A stretch of 64,000 bases of DNA, taken from positions 88,509 through 152,508 of the forward strand of contig JAGYWI010000004.1 of NCBI GenBank assembly GCA_018606805.1. The letters are read 5' to 3'. Positions 1-7,509 of the stretch are shown in pieces. The notes under the pieces were generated by a model, which made no database searches, was not told where the DNA came from, and worked only from the letters and a program-made list of their open reading frames with translations. Position numbers and translations under genes: made by a program. This stretch comes from Candidatus Magnetomicrobium cryptolimnococcus. Lineage in GTDB: Bacteria > Nitrospirota > Thermodesulfovibrionia > Thermodesulfovibrionales > Magnetobacteriaceae. Position 1 is the stretch's first letter, and the number at the start of each line of letters is the position of its first letter.

Positions 1-716
1 ATACATGAATCAAAAGTACCATGTCCCCAGCCTTTTTTTGAGGCATACTCTGCCGTTGTATACGATGAATCACATATAAGCACATCCACGCCCGAAATAA
101 AATCAATAATAGCCTGCTCTTTTTGTGTAATCAACTCCTCATATTCCTTATAGTATTCATCTTCTGGCGTATAGATGTTATGCGGTGGTTCGTGATCACC
201 TGTAAAGAACATACTCTTGCCATTATATTCTACCTTATAACCAAAATCAAGTATTGGATGGCTCATGAGTATACCAGTAACCTTGGTTTCTCCTATCTTG
301 ACCGTCTGTCTTTCTTTAAGTGTTACATACCGCATTGTGGCTTTTAGTTCAGCCTCTCTCACTGGGAAATAGTAATAAACCAACTGATTAGTAAGTATCT
401 CACCAATATTTTTTTTATAAACTGGCTCAAAAGCGCCAAATACTGTTATAGTGTTACCCGGTATAAATATAGGCACAAAAAATGGCAAGCCATTAATATG
501 GTCCCAATGGGTATGGGTTATAAATAGTGCACATTTAACAGGCAACTTCTTTAATAAGTGTTGACCAAGCACGTTTATGCCTGTGCCAGCATCTAATATT
601 ATTTGGTACTGACCATCTGTTTCAACACTTATACATGTAGTGTTACCACCATACTTAACAGTCCTTGGTCCTGGTGATGCTATAGAGCCTCGAACCCCCC
701 AAAATCGTATCTTCAT
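1..716 (-). CDS. MBL-fold metallohydrolase, C-terminus beyond window
   Basis: The reverse strand reads without a stop from an ATG at 716 to the window edge, giving at least 238 residues. The N-terminus MKIRFWGVRGS, followed by GGNTTC and LDAGTG, is typical of the MBL-fold family that resembles PqqB and class II phosphodiesterases. The metal-binding motif HxHxDH is present as THTHWDH around residues 67-73. Later a SHP motif and a GDH motif supply likely further ligands. It probably hydrolyses a phosphodiester or similar bond using two metal ions; the substrate cannot be told from sequence. It starts 20 bases after the HDOD gene on the same strand, so the two are probably co-transcribed and may act in one signalling pathway. 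The C-terminus is missing only because the window starts here. Confidence 0.85.
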   Translation of the reverse strand, partial: MKIRFWGVRGSIASPGPRTVKYGGNTTCISVETDGQYQIILDAGTGINVLGQHLLKKLPVKCALFITHTHWDHINGLPFFVPIFIPGNTITVFGAFEPVYKKNIGEILTNQLVYYYFPVREAELKATMRYVTLKERQTVKIGETKVTGILMSHPILDFGYKVEYNGKSMFFTGDHEPPHNIYTPEDEYYKEYEELITQKEQAIIDFISGVDVLICDSSYTTAEYASKKGWGHGTFDSC

Positions 717-736
717 AAGTTCTAATCCTAATTGTT

Positions 737-1594
737 TTACATTATTGAAAAGTTTTTTGATTTTTCTATTTCGTTATCCAAATCCTCTAAGCCTGCCCAA
801 ATTTCATCAAGTCCCATACCAAAGCGCTCTTTCATTTCATTTGGCATATCCTGAAAAAAGAAGTTCCCGCTGTAACCAGCTTGCAGTTTTTTGCACAGTT
901 GATTAGCTATGTAGACGTAATCTGTGTGGAGTGGTTTTTTGGAGTCGGTCTTGATAATGTCGTGATGATGACGTATTGCCTCCCCCAGTGTTTTTGGTAA
1001 ATTCCACCTTGCACTTATAAAATACCCCATTTGTGCGTGGTCTATGCCGATTATCTTTCTTTCTATTTTATGAAGTGGCTGCTTACCATCTTTAGCAAGT
1101 TCCAGAGCCTTTTTAAATTTCTCCGGCATAAACCTTAGAAACACTACTTTGCCTATATCGTGTAAAAGCCCCGTTAAAAAGTAGTCAAATATTTCCTCGT
1201 GCGGTACCCTTTGCTTCTTAGCCACTAGCTTTGATATAGTAGCAGCCAGTATACAGTGAAGCAAAAAACCATTGGTATCAAAACCAGCACTATTTGAGCG
1301 TGGCAGCATACCAATTGTAACTGTAGTTAAGGCTATGTTTTTTACAGCATTCAAACCTAAATAGACAACAGCATGGTTTATGGACGTTATCTTGGATGCC
1401 AGACCAAAGTATGCGGAGTTCACTGTCTTTAGTATTTTCATCACGAGTACCGGGTCGTGCTCTATTACCGCAACAAGCTCCCTTGGGCTACAGTTTATGT
1501 CCGAGGTCATTTCAAGCACACGCTGTACACTTTTTGGAAAGGCTGGCATCTTTTCAACCAATTTTATTATTTCTTTCTTCTTATCTTCGGTCAT
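737..1594 (-). CDS. HDOD domain signalling protein
   Basis: This 285-residue protein consists almost entirely of one HDOD domain, an HD-related helical fold found in bacterial signalling proteins that usually lacks proven hydrolase activity. Family hallmarks are the N-terminal LPAFP-like segment (here KMPAFPKSVQRVLEM), VIEHDPVLVMKILKTVNSA, the helix with SINHAVVYLGLNAV, and the HD-like GLLHDIGKVVFLR. No attached GGDEF, EAL or REC domain is seen. Its position just before the MBL-fold gene suggests a shared transcript. HDOD proteins in related bacteria are tied to cyclic-di-GMP, motility or stress responses; a precise role here is not inferable. Confidence 0.88.
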   Translation of the reverse strand: MTEDKKKEIIKLVEKMPAFPKSVQRVLEMTSDINCSPRELVAVIEHDPVLVMKILKTVNSAYFGLASKITSINHAVVYLGLNAVKNIALTTVTIGMLPRSNSAGFDTNGFLLHCILAATISKLVAKKQRVPHEEIFDYFLTGLLHDIGKVVFLRFMPEKFKKALELAKDGKQPLHKIERKIIGIDHAQMGYFISARWNLPKTLGEAIRHHHDIIKTDSKKPLHTDYVYIANQLCKKLQAGYSGNFFFQDMPNEMKERFGMGLDEIWAGLEDLDNEIEKSKNFSIM

Positions 1595-1798
1595 TTGCTC
1601 TTTGCATTTTTTTCTGTTTTACTTAATTATAATATGTTTTTAGAATTATAATAAAGTTTTTTTTTGGATCCCCTATTAGTGCAATAACTTGCTTGTAATT
1701 ATTAATAATAATTTGAGTATTAATATCGGTTATAATAATATAAAACTTAAACATGCAATCTGGGATTATAATTATTACACGCAGGGGATAGCTTTCCA

Positions 1799-2920
1799 AT
1801 GACAGGATTATTAAAAAGAAAAGTCAGAAAAAAAGAAGCTGTTACAAGAAAAAAAGTAAAGATTTTAGAAAAAAGGTCTCAAACGAAGGAGCTTGTTCCG
1901 GGTACAGCTTTTTATGTTGGGGAGATAAAAACAGAACGGGTTAAAATTGAAGAAATTTGTTATGGTGAGACTTGGTATGAGGAAAAAGAATTTGATAGCG
2001 CAAAGGACTGTATTAGCTTTAAGGAACGAAAAGGCATAACATGGATAAACATTGAAGGATTACATGACGTATCGTATATAGCTCAAATATGTAATCACTA
2101 TAACCTTCATAATCTTACAGTAGAAGACATCGTTATCATGGGACAAAGACCAAAGATAGATATTTTTGAAGACTATGTCTTTATGGTATTACCTATGCAC
2201 ATTTATGATAAGGAATACTTTGCGTTAGACTTAGAACAAATAAGTATTATTCTTGGTAAAGACTATGTGCTAACATTTAAAGAATCTGCAAAGTGTAGTT
2301 TGAATGGAATCAGAAGGCATATTAGGGAAAATATGGGCAAAATAAGAAAAATGGGGGCTGATTATCTTGTATATTATATTATAGATACAATTCTTGATAA
2401 TGACTTTAAAGTACTTGAAGATATAAGCGAAGAAGTAGAGGCTGTTGAAGAAGCAGCTAGCGATGCCAACTGGAATGAAGCTATGCTTAAAAAAATCCAT
2501 TATCTAAAAAGAAATTTAATTATATTAAGGAAATCTTTGTGGCCTCTAAGGGAAATACTTAAACATTTTGAGCAGTTGGGAACTCTATTTATTAAAGAGG
2601 TTACAACAGTATACATAAAAGACCTTTCAGACTTATGTATACAGTTAGTTGAAAACATCGAAATGCTTCGAGATATGGTTTCAGATGTACACGAAATTTA
2701 TTTGGCTTCCAGTAATAATCGGTTAAATGAAATAATGAAATTTCTAACAATTTACGCATCTATATTTATCCCACCTACACTTATAGCCAGCATATATGGA
2801 ATGAACTTTGAGTATATGCCGGAACTCCAGTGGAAACACGGATACTCTTTTGTCCTACTTTTTATGATATTTATAGTAAGTGGATTATTTATATTTTTTA
2901 AGAAAAAGAAGTGGATGTAA
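1799..2920 (+). CDS. corA: CorA-type Mg2+/Co2+ transporter
   Basis: The product is 373 residues and matches the CorA family: a long cytoplasmic alpha/beta and helical domain, then two C-terminal membrane helices. The signature GMN tripeptide that forms the pore entrance is present in YGMNFEYMPEL, directly after the first membrane segment (IYASIFIPPTLIASIYGMNF). The second segment (FVLLFMIFIVSGLFIFF) is followed by a basic tail, as usual. It should form a homopentamer in the inner membrane and take up Mg2+ (and Co2+ or Ni2+). Nickel supply would matter for the CO dehydrogenase and acetyl-CoA synthase encoded at 43-48 kb, but that link is only speculation. The basic N-terminal extension of about 30 residues is lysine-rich and not conserved in the family. 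Confidence 0.93.
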   Translation: MTGLLKRKVRKKEAVTRKKVKILEKRSQTKELVPGTAFYVGEIKTERVKIEEICYGETWYEEKEFDSAKDCISFKERKGITWINIEGLHDVSYIAQICNHYNLHNLTVEDIVIMGQRPKIDIFEDYVFMVLPMHIYDKEYFALDLEQISIILGKDYVLTFKESAKCSLNGIRRHIRENMGKIRKMGADYLVYYIIDTILDNDFKVLEDISEEVEAVEEAASDANWNEAMLKKIHYLKRNLIILRKSLWPLREILKHFEQLGTLFIKEVTTVYIKDLSDLCIQLVENIEMLRDMVSDVHEIYLASSNNRLNEIMKFLTIYASIFIPPTLIASIYGMNFEYMPELQWKHGYSFVLLFMIFIVSGLFIFFKKKKWM

Positions 2921-3089
2921 GTGCTATAGCAACTTTCAATTGCATTATAGTTCCTTGTAAGACTGAAATATCAGGTTTTTATTGCGTTTCATCAGTTTGT
3001 AAAACATGAAGAAAAAACGATTTGAGCATCGAGTATAAGGTAATTTTCCGTGGGAGATATGTTTTTGGCAATTAAAAAACGATAGACTA

Positions 3090-3098
3090 TGTTATAAT
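3090..3098 (+). promoter_or_regulatory. Extended -10 promoter of the REC-kinase gene
   Basis: TGTTATAAT at 3090-3098 is a perfect extended -10 element for the housekeeping sigma factor. No good -35 lies at the usual distance, which fits extended -10 promoters. Transcription would start near 3105, after the ATG at 3100. This argues for translation starting at the GTG at 3142, which has its own ribosome-binding site. Confidence 0.5.
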
Positions 3099-3141
3099 TA
3101 TGAAGGTTATGTGTATGTGTCAAAGACAGTGGGAGGAGGGT

Positions 3142-4347
3142 GTGTCAGCAAAGATATTGGTAGTGGAAGATGAGTGGATAATTGCTGCCAATCTAAAGTC
3201 AACCCTCGAAGAGTTGGGATATGCAGTAGTGGCTATAGTAACAACAGGGGAGGCTGCTGTTGAAAGTGCACGTTTACAAACCCCTGATTTAGTCTTAATG
3301 GATATAACGCTTAAAGGCTCAATGGATGGCATAGAGGCTGCCACCAAAATATACAATGAGCTTAATATTCCGATAATATATGTAACCTCTCATGTTGATG
3401 AACGGGTAATCAAAAGGGCTAAAACCTCTAAACCTTTTGCTTATTTAATAAAACCCTATGAAAAGGCATCTTTGATATCTAGTATAGAAATGGCACTTTA
3501 TAATCATAGGATAGATAAAGAGTTGCAAGAAAAAACTCTACAATTAGAAGAACTCAACAGAAATCTTGAGCACCGTGTAAAGGAAGAAGTGGAAAAGGGA
3601 AGACAGCAGGAGTATATGTTAATACACCAATCAAAACTTGCCTCTATGGGGGAGATGATAGGCGCAATAGCACATCAGTGGCGTCAACCTCTAAACATAA
3701 TAGGGCTTTTGATTCAAGACTTGGAAGAGGCTTATCAGTTTGGAGAAATGGACAGCGAATACTTAAAGAAAATGGTTAACGAGGCTATGGCAAATCTAAA
3801 TAACATGTCTAATACAATTGCGGAGTTTAGAAATTTCTTTAAACCCAAACATGAAAAGACCACATTTAATGTTATAAAATCTGTTGAGAAGGTGCTTGCC
3901 TTACTTCGAACACAATTTGAAAACTACAACATTCAAATTAATGTAGCTTATCCATCTTGTAACCAATTGAATAATAGCATAAGTATATTTGGTTACGTTG
4001 ATGAATTTCAACAAGTAGTATTAAATGTATTAAATAATGCAAAGGACTCCATACTGACGAAAAGGGGCAAACATGCTACCAATGAAAAAGGCGAGATAGA
4101 GCTTTCGCTCCTACTTGTAAAAGATAAAATACTACTAATAATAAAAGATAATGGCACTGGTGTACCAGAAGAAATCAAAGATAGGATATTTGAACCATAT
4201 TTTTCAACAAAACAAGAAGGTGATGGCACTGGTATAGGGCTTTATATGTCAAAAATGATTATCGAAAATCATATGGGTGGCAAAATGTATGTAGAAAATA
4301 ACGGAAACGGTGCAACCTTCACTGTAGAATTAAAAAAAGACCGATGA
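3142..4347 (+). CDS. Hybrid REC-histidine kinase
   Basis: The order is an N-terminal receiver (acidic pocket in VVEDEW, phospho-accepting Asp near residue 54 in LMDIT, conserved Lys in IKPYEK), a coiled-coil linker, a HisKA domain and a HATPase domain. The H-box is IAHQWRQPLN, a variant common in anaerobic and epsilon/delta-type bacteria. The N box (VLNVLNNAKDSI), G1 (DNGTG) and G2 (GTGIGLYMSKM) are intact, so it should be an active kinase controlled by phosphorylation of its own receiver. It has no membrane segment or sensor domain and therefore acts in the cytoplasm downstream of another kinase. I chose GTG 3142 because GGAGGAGGG lies just upstream and the extended -10 at 3090-3098 would place the transcript start after ATG 3100. 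A response regulator and a hemerythrin follow. Confidence 0.88.
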   Translation: MSAKILVVEDEWIIAANLKSTLEELGYAVVAIVTTGEAAVESARLQTPDLVLMDITLKGSMDGIEAATKIYNELNIPIIYVTSHVDERVIKRAKTSKPFAYLIKPYEKASLISSIEMALYNHRIDKELQEKTLQLEELNRNLEHRVKEEVEKGRQQEYMLIHQSKLASMGEMIGAIAHQWRQPLNIIGLLIQDLEEAYQFGEMDSEYLKKMVNEAMANLNNMSNTIAEFRNFFKPKHEKTTFNVIKSVEKVLALLRTQFENYNIQINVAYPSCNQLNNSISIFGYVDEFQQVVLNVLNNAKDSILTKRGKHATNEKGEIELSLLLVKDKILLIIKDNGTGVPEEIKDRIFEPYFSTKQEGDGTGIGLYMSKMIIENHMGGKMYVENNGNGATFTVELKKDR

Positions 4348-4392
4348 ATCAGCAATGAACTCTGTATTAAAATCATGAAGGAGGTTTTGTAA

Positions 4393-4788
4393 ATGAAAGC
4401 TTTAGTTGTGGAGGATGAATTTAAAAGCCGTACACTTTTACAGAGGATACTTTCCCGTTACGGTGAATGTGATGTTGCAATAAACGGTCAAGAGGCAGTA
4501 GAGGCTTTTGTTCATGCTTGGAAGGATGGCGAACCATACGACCTTATTACAATGGATATAATGATGCCTGAAATGGATGGGCAACAAGCACTCAAAGATA
4601 TTAGACAACTTGAGGAAAAGGCAGGTGTTAACATGGAGCACCGTGTTAAAGTTATTATGTCTACCGCATACGATTTGCCGGAGGAAAAGGAAGAGGCTTT
4701 CGATTGGGGTTGTACCGAGTATCTTGTAAAACCTATTGATAAAAACAAGCTTTTAGATATATTAAGAAAATATAGTTTTATAGAATAA
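4393..4788 (+). CDS. Single-domain response regulator (CheY-like)
   Basis: The 131-residue product is a lone receiver domain: acidic pair in VVEDEF, phosphorylation site in ITMDIMMPEMDG, Thr in MSTA, and Lys in VKPIDK. There is no output domain, so it probably acts by protein contact or as a phosphate shuttle. AAGGAGG lies a good distance before the ATG. It sits 45 bases after the REC-kinase gene and 41 bases before the hemerythrin gene, so the three probably form one operon; the kinase is its obvious phosphodonor. The insert around DIRQLEEKAGVNMEHRVKV is somewhat longer than in CheY. Confidence 0.88.
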   Translation: MKALVVEDEFKSRTLLQRILSRYGECDVAINGQEAVEAFVHAWKDGEPYDLITMDIMMPEMDGQQALKDIRQLEEKAGVNMEHRVKVIMSTAYDLPEEKEEAFDWGCTEYLVKPIDKNKLLDILRKYSFIE

Positions 4789-4829
4789 GTAAAACCAAAC
4801 AGTAAATATATTTTTAAGGAGGAATTAAT

Positions 4830-5237
4830 ATGGCATTTATAGCTTGGACAGAGGAATGGGAGATTAAAATACCCCAACTTGATGCTCATCATAAACAGTT
4901 GGTTTCCTTTATCAACAGCTTTCACGATGCCATAGAGAAAGGGAAGGGGGATATCGCTGTTTATACTATATTACCAGAGCTTTTGAATTATACAATGTAC
5001 CACTTTGTAGCAGAAGAGGAAATTATGGAAAAATATTCATATCCACAATATAAGGCTCATAAAGAAGAACATAAGTTCTTAGTAAATAAGACTATTAATT
5101 TCTATGAAAAATATAATGCTGGTGATATAAATATTACTGCTGCCGTCTTTGACTTTATGAATGAATGGTTTACTAAACATATAAAGGGAACAGATAAGCT
5201 AATCTATCCGTTTCTAAAGAGTAAGGGCTATGTATAA
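4830..5237 (+). CDS. Bacteriohemerythrin
   Basis: A 135-residue single-domain hemerythrin. All typical di-iron ligands can be traced: His in DAHHKQL, His and Glu in HFVAEEEIM, two His in YKAHKEEH, and His plus Asp in WFTKHIKGTDK. The opening WTEEWEIKIPQLDAHH is the usual family start. Such proteins reversibly bind O2 in the cytoplasm for sensing, storage or protection of oxygen-sensitive enzymes. A consensus AAGGAGG precedes the start. Placement after a kinase and a response regulator suggests a role in an oxygen response. The chemoreceptor at 23964-26048 carries a related domain. Confidence 0.93.
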   Translation: MAFIAWTEEWEIKIPQLDAHHKQLVSFINSFHDAIEKGKGDIAVYTILPELLNYTMYHFVAEEEIMEKYSYPQYKAHKEEHKFLVNKTINFYEKYNAGDINITAAVFDFMNEWFTKHIKGTDKLIYPFLKSKGYV

Positions 5238-5251
5238 TGCTTTGAAAATGC

Positions 5252-6406
5252 TTAGTTACCTCTTAGAAATGAAATATGTCGTAACCGCTCAATTAACTGT
5301 GGCAATATGCCAATTAAAGCATCAACTTCCTCTTCGCTATTGTAAGGACTAAGTGAAAAGCGCACAGAGCTGCGGATATATTCCTGCGGTATATTCATAG
5401 CCCGAAGCACATGGCTTGGTTGTCCTGAGCCAGATGAACACGCTGAGCCAGATGAGGCATAAATCCCCTCTTTATCTAACATCATAAGGATAGCCTCACC
5501 ATCAACGTAAGCAAAGCTAATATTAGACGTATTGGAGAGCCTTGGTGATGAAGCACCATTTACTATAGTGTTAGAACACTTATTAAGTAAACCAGCTTCT
5601 AACCTATCCCTTAAATGCTGAACCTTTAGAGTTTCTGAGTCAAGGAAAGTCTTAGCAATATCACACGCCTTACCAAGCCCAACAATAGCGGCTACATTTT
5701 CCGTACCAGCTCTACGGCCATTTTCCTGATGTCCTCCTATAATGTATGGATAAAACTCAGTCCCTTTTTTAACATAAAGCGCACCTACGCCCTTCGGGGC
5801 ATGTAGCTTATGTCCTGAAATAGATAACATCTGTACACCTAAATCATTAACATTAATTGGAAGCTTACCAACAGCCTGTACTGCATCTGTATGTAAAACC
5901 ACATTCTTACTGCTTGCAATCCTACTTATCTTATCAATTGGAAAGATAACGCCTGTTTCGTTATTTGCATACATGATTGATAGTATTGCCGTGTTAGCGT
6001 CAATTATCTGAGCCATGTAATCCAAATCAATCATTCCGGCATTATCCACCGGCAACTCAGTATATGTATAGCCAAAGGTTTGCAGGTATTTACACAAATT
6101 TAAAACGGCAGGATGCTCCACAGCTGTGGTTACTATATGTTTTCCTGCATTTTTAAACCTCAAGGCACTCATAATAGCAGTATTATCACTTTCCGTACCG
6201 CTACTTGTAAAGATAATCTCCTCTTCTTTAGCACCTATCAACGAGGCAACCTGTCCCCGAGCCCTCTCAACACTATCTCTAACCTTTCGACCAAAAGAAT
6301 ACGCTGTTGAAGGATTGCCATAGGCTTCTTTCAGATATGGCAGCATTGCCTCCAAAACCTCTAGTGCTACTGAAGTAGTAGCATTATTGTCAAAATATAT
6401 GTTCAT
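5252..6406 (-). CDS. Cysteine desulfurase, NifS/IscS class
   Basis: The 384-residue product fits the class I (NifS/IscS) PLP-dependent cysteine desulfurases that supply sulfur for Fe-S clusters. Visible features are the start MNIYFDNNATT, the cofactor-binding HTDAVQ, the PLP lysine in SGHKLHAPKG, and the mobile catalytic cysteine loop in ASSGSACSSG. The gene is convergent with the hemerythrin gene, with only 14 bases between stops. No IscU or NifU scaffold gene lies next to it, so whether it serves housekeeping or nitrogenase-type assembly cannot be told. Demand for Fe-S clusters must be high given the CO dehydrogenase operon in the window. Confidence 0.92.
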   Translation of the reverse strand: MNIYFDNNATTSVALEVLEAMLPYLKEAYGNPSTAYSFGRKVRDSVERARGQVASLIGAKEEEIIFTSSGTESDNTAIMSALRFKNAGKHIVTTAVEHPAVLNLCKYLQTFGYTYTELPVDNAGMIDLDYMAQIIDANTAILSIMYANNETGVIFPIDKISRIASSKNVVLHTDAVQAVGKLPINVNDLGVQMLSISGHKLHAPKGVGALYVKKGTEFYPYIIGGHQENGRRAGTENVAAIVGLGKACDIAKTFLDSETLKVQHLRDRLEAGLLNKCSNTIVNGASSPRLSNTSNISFAYVDGEAILMMLDKEGIYASSGSACSSGSGQPSHVLRAMNIPQEYIRSSVRFSLSPYNSEEEVDALIGILPQLIERLRHISFLRGN

Positions 6407-6484
6407 TAATTATTTATATCATGGATTGGCAGGCATAGTCAATAGATAAGTGCCTGCGCATTTAAAGATAAAGATTAAAAAAGT

Positions 6485-6580
6485 TGTGGGGAGAAAACCC
6501 TTGTAAGCAAAAGAAAAAAGGGTAATAGTTCAGCCCCCCCGTATAGTCATTGCGAGGAGCATAAGCGACGAAGCAATCTC
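6485..6580 (+). repeat. Dispersed repeat, composite copy
   Basis: Two repeat modules lie side by side. The first, around 6485-6520 (GGGGAGAAAACCCTT), resembles the reverse complement of the end of the modules at 37685-37740 and 51995-52048. The second, 6523-6580, carries TAATAGTTCAGCCCC, then GTCATTGCGAG and AAGCGACGAAGCAAT, as in the element at 7393-7474, but without the closing inverted arm. It sits in the intergenic space between the cysteine desulfurase and the toxin-antitoxin pair. Confidence 0.7.
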
Positions 6581-6655
6581 ACCTTTTATACCAAAAGAAA
6601 AATGGTTTGCAAAAAAAAATAAATTATGGTGGACCTGTTATGTTATACTAACCAT

Positions 6656-6916
6656 ATGGAAGTATTAACATTTGAGACAACTGAACAAGAAAAACAGATA
6701 TATAATGATAAGGTAGAAGTAATCAAGGAAGCGTTAAAAGAGTTATCCCCACCGTTGATAGATTCACTCCATGAGTATGTAACTTTTCTTCTTGAGAAAG
6801 AAAAGAGACATAGGGCTTTTGTAAAAGAAACGCTTGATGCAGCAGCAGACCCAGATTATCTTGAGTTTGACAGTGTAGAAGAAGCAATGGAAGCTATTCG
6901 TAATTGGAGTGAATAA
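6656..6916 (+). CDS. Putative antitoxin of a RelE/YafQ-type pair
   Basis: An 86-residue acidic protein (96 residues if the ATG at 6626 is used). I do not recognise a specific family. The helical N-terminal half, the Glu/Asp-rich C-terminus (DYLEFDSVEEAMEAIRNW) and the directly following toxin-like gene fit a RelB/DinJ-like or similar antitoxin that neutralises its toxin through the C-terminal tail and represses the operon. ATG 6656 was preferred because the ten extra residues of the longer form are hydrophobic and unlike the rest. Neither start has a clear Shine-Dalgarno sequence. A TATACT at 6644-6649 could be a -10 box giving an almost leaderless message. Confidence 0.6.
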   Translation: MEVLTFETTEQEKQIYNDKVEVIKEALKELSPPLIDSLHEYVTFLLEKEKRHRAFVKETLDAAADPDYLEFDSVEEAMEAIRNWSE

Positions 6917-6918
6917 TT

Positions 6919-7185
6919 CTGTATAGGCTTATACTCAAGAAAACTTTTATACGTAACACAACTAAGCTATTAAATGGATTACCTATGGTAGATAGTAAGC
7001 TCACTAAGGTACTGAGTATACTTAAAAACAACCCCTTTGGACCTTCACTTAAAACACATGCGCTAAGTGGTAATCTAAAAGGTAGTTATGCTTGTTCATT
7101 GACTCACGAGCTAAGGATTATATTTAAGATTACTGAAGGCACTATACACCTGTTAAATATCGGGACTCATGATGAAGTCTATTAG
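6919..7185 (+). CDS. RelE/YafQ-like mRNA interferase toxin, unusual start codon
   Basis: The reading frame from CTG 6919 gives 88 residues beginning LYRLILKKTFIRNTTKLL, exactly how RelE/YafQ family toxins begin. The middle has NPFGPSLKTHALSGNLKGSYACSLTHELRIIFKI, matching the family segment that ends in LRIIF/YRI, and the end is IGTHDEVY, where a terminal His and Tyr are typical of the ribosome-dependent RNase group. Using the first ATG at 6985 would remove the conserved first strand and helix. Initiation therefore probably uses ATT 6916, which overlaps the antitoxin stop, or CTG 6919; otherwise the start has decayed. The family cuts translated mRNA in the ribosome A site. Confidence 0.7.
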   Translation: MYRLILKKTFIRNTTKLLNGLPMVDSKLTKVLSILKNNPFGPSLKTHALSGNLKGSYACSLTHELRIIFKITEGTIHLLNIGTHDEVY

Positions 7186-7270
7186 ACCGTATACACTGCT
7201 ATTCATACTTATTGAGTATAACTTTATATCAAAGCAGGCTTAAAAGCTCATCTATATGCTACAATATTTT

Positions 7271-7429
7271 ATGGACAACCCAAATACCATAACACATATA
7301 ACCAACACAAACACAGAGCAATCATTGTATGAGCGTGATTTTTATCAATGGGGTTTGTATAACGCTGAACTATTGAGACAATGTAGATTTAGCGTAGTAG
7401 TTCAGCCCCAACACTGTCATTGCGAGTAG
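7271..7429 (+). pseudogene. DUF29 family gene remnant, cut by a palindromic repeat
   Basis: The ORF from ATG 7271 carries SLYERDFYQWGLYNAELLRQ at residues 18-37. This matches the conserved opening of DUF29 proteins (tyrosine, ExDFYxW, then LLRxxRF). Normal members have roughly 150 residues. Here the match stops at RFS (about 7393), exactly where the palindromic repeat at 7393-7474 begins; the frame then reads through repeat sequence to a TAG at 7427-7429. No remainder of the DUF29 gene is found on the other side, so a deletion went with the insertion. Function of DUF29 is unknown. Confidence 0.7.
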
Positions 7430-7474
7430 CATAAGCGACGAAGCAATGACGAGACAGGGGGCTGAACTACTACG
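7393..7474. repeat. 82-bp palindromic repeat element
   Basis: The element starts CGTAGTAGTTCAGCCCC at 7393 and ends with its reverse complement at 7474. A second, inner pair (GTCATTGC and GCAATGAC) allows one long hairpin with an internal loop around AGCATAAGCGACGAA. The core GTCATTGCGAG...AGCGACGAAGCAAT recurs at 6546-6580 and, diverged, at 18738-18765; parts recur at 18901-18925 and 37578-37600. It therefore behaves as a small non-autonomous, REP/MITE-like dispersed element. It also could terminate transcription between the DUF29 remnant and the end of the transketolase gene. Confidence 0.85.
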
Positions 7475-7509
7475 TAAAATGTTTTCTTCAGCTATTTTCT
7501 TTCCTTTGC

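Noticed and set aside
3100..3141. Upstream ATG start of the REC-kinase
   Set aside because: It overlaps the extended -10 promoter and lacks a ribosome-binding site; GTG 3142 has GGAGGAGGG.
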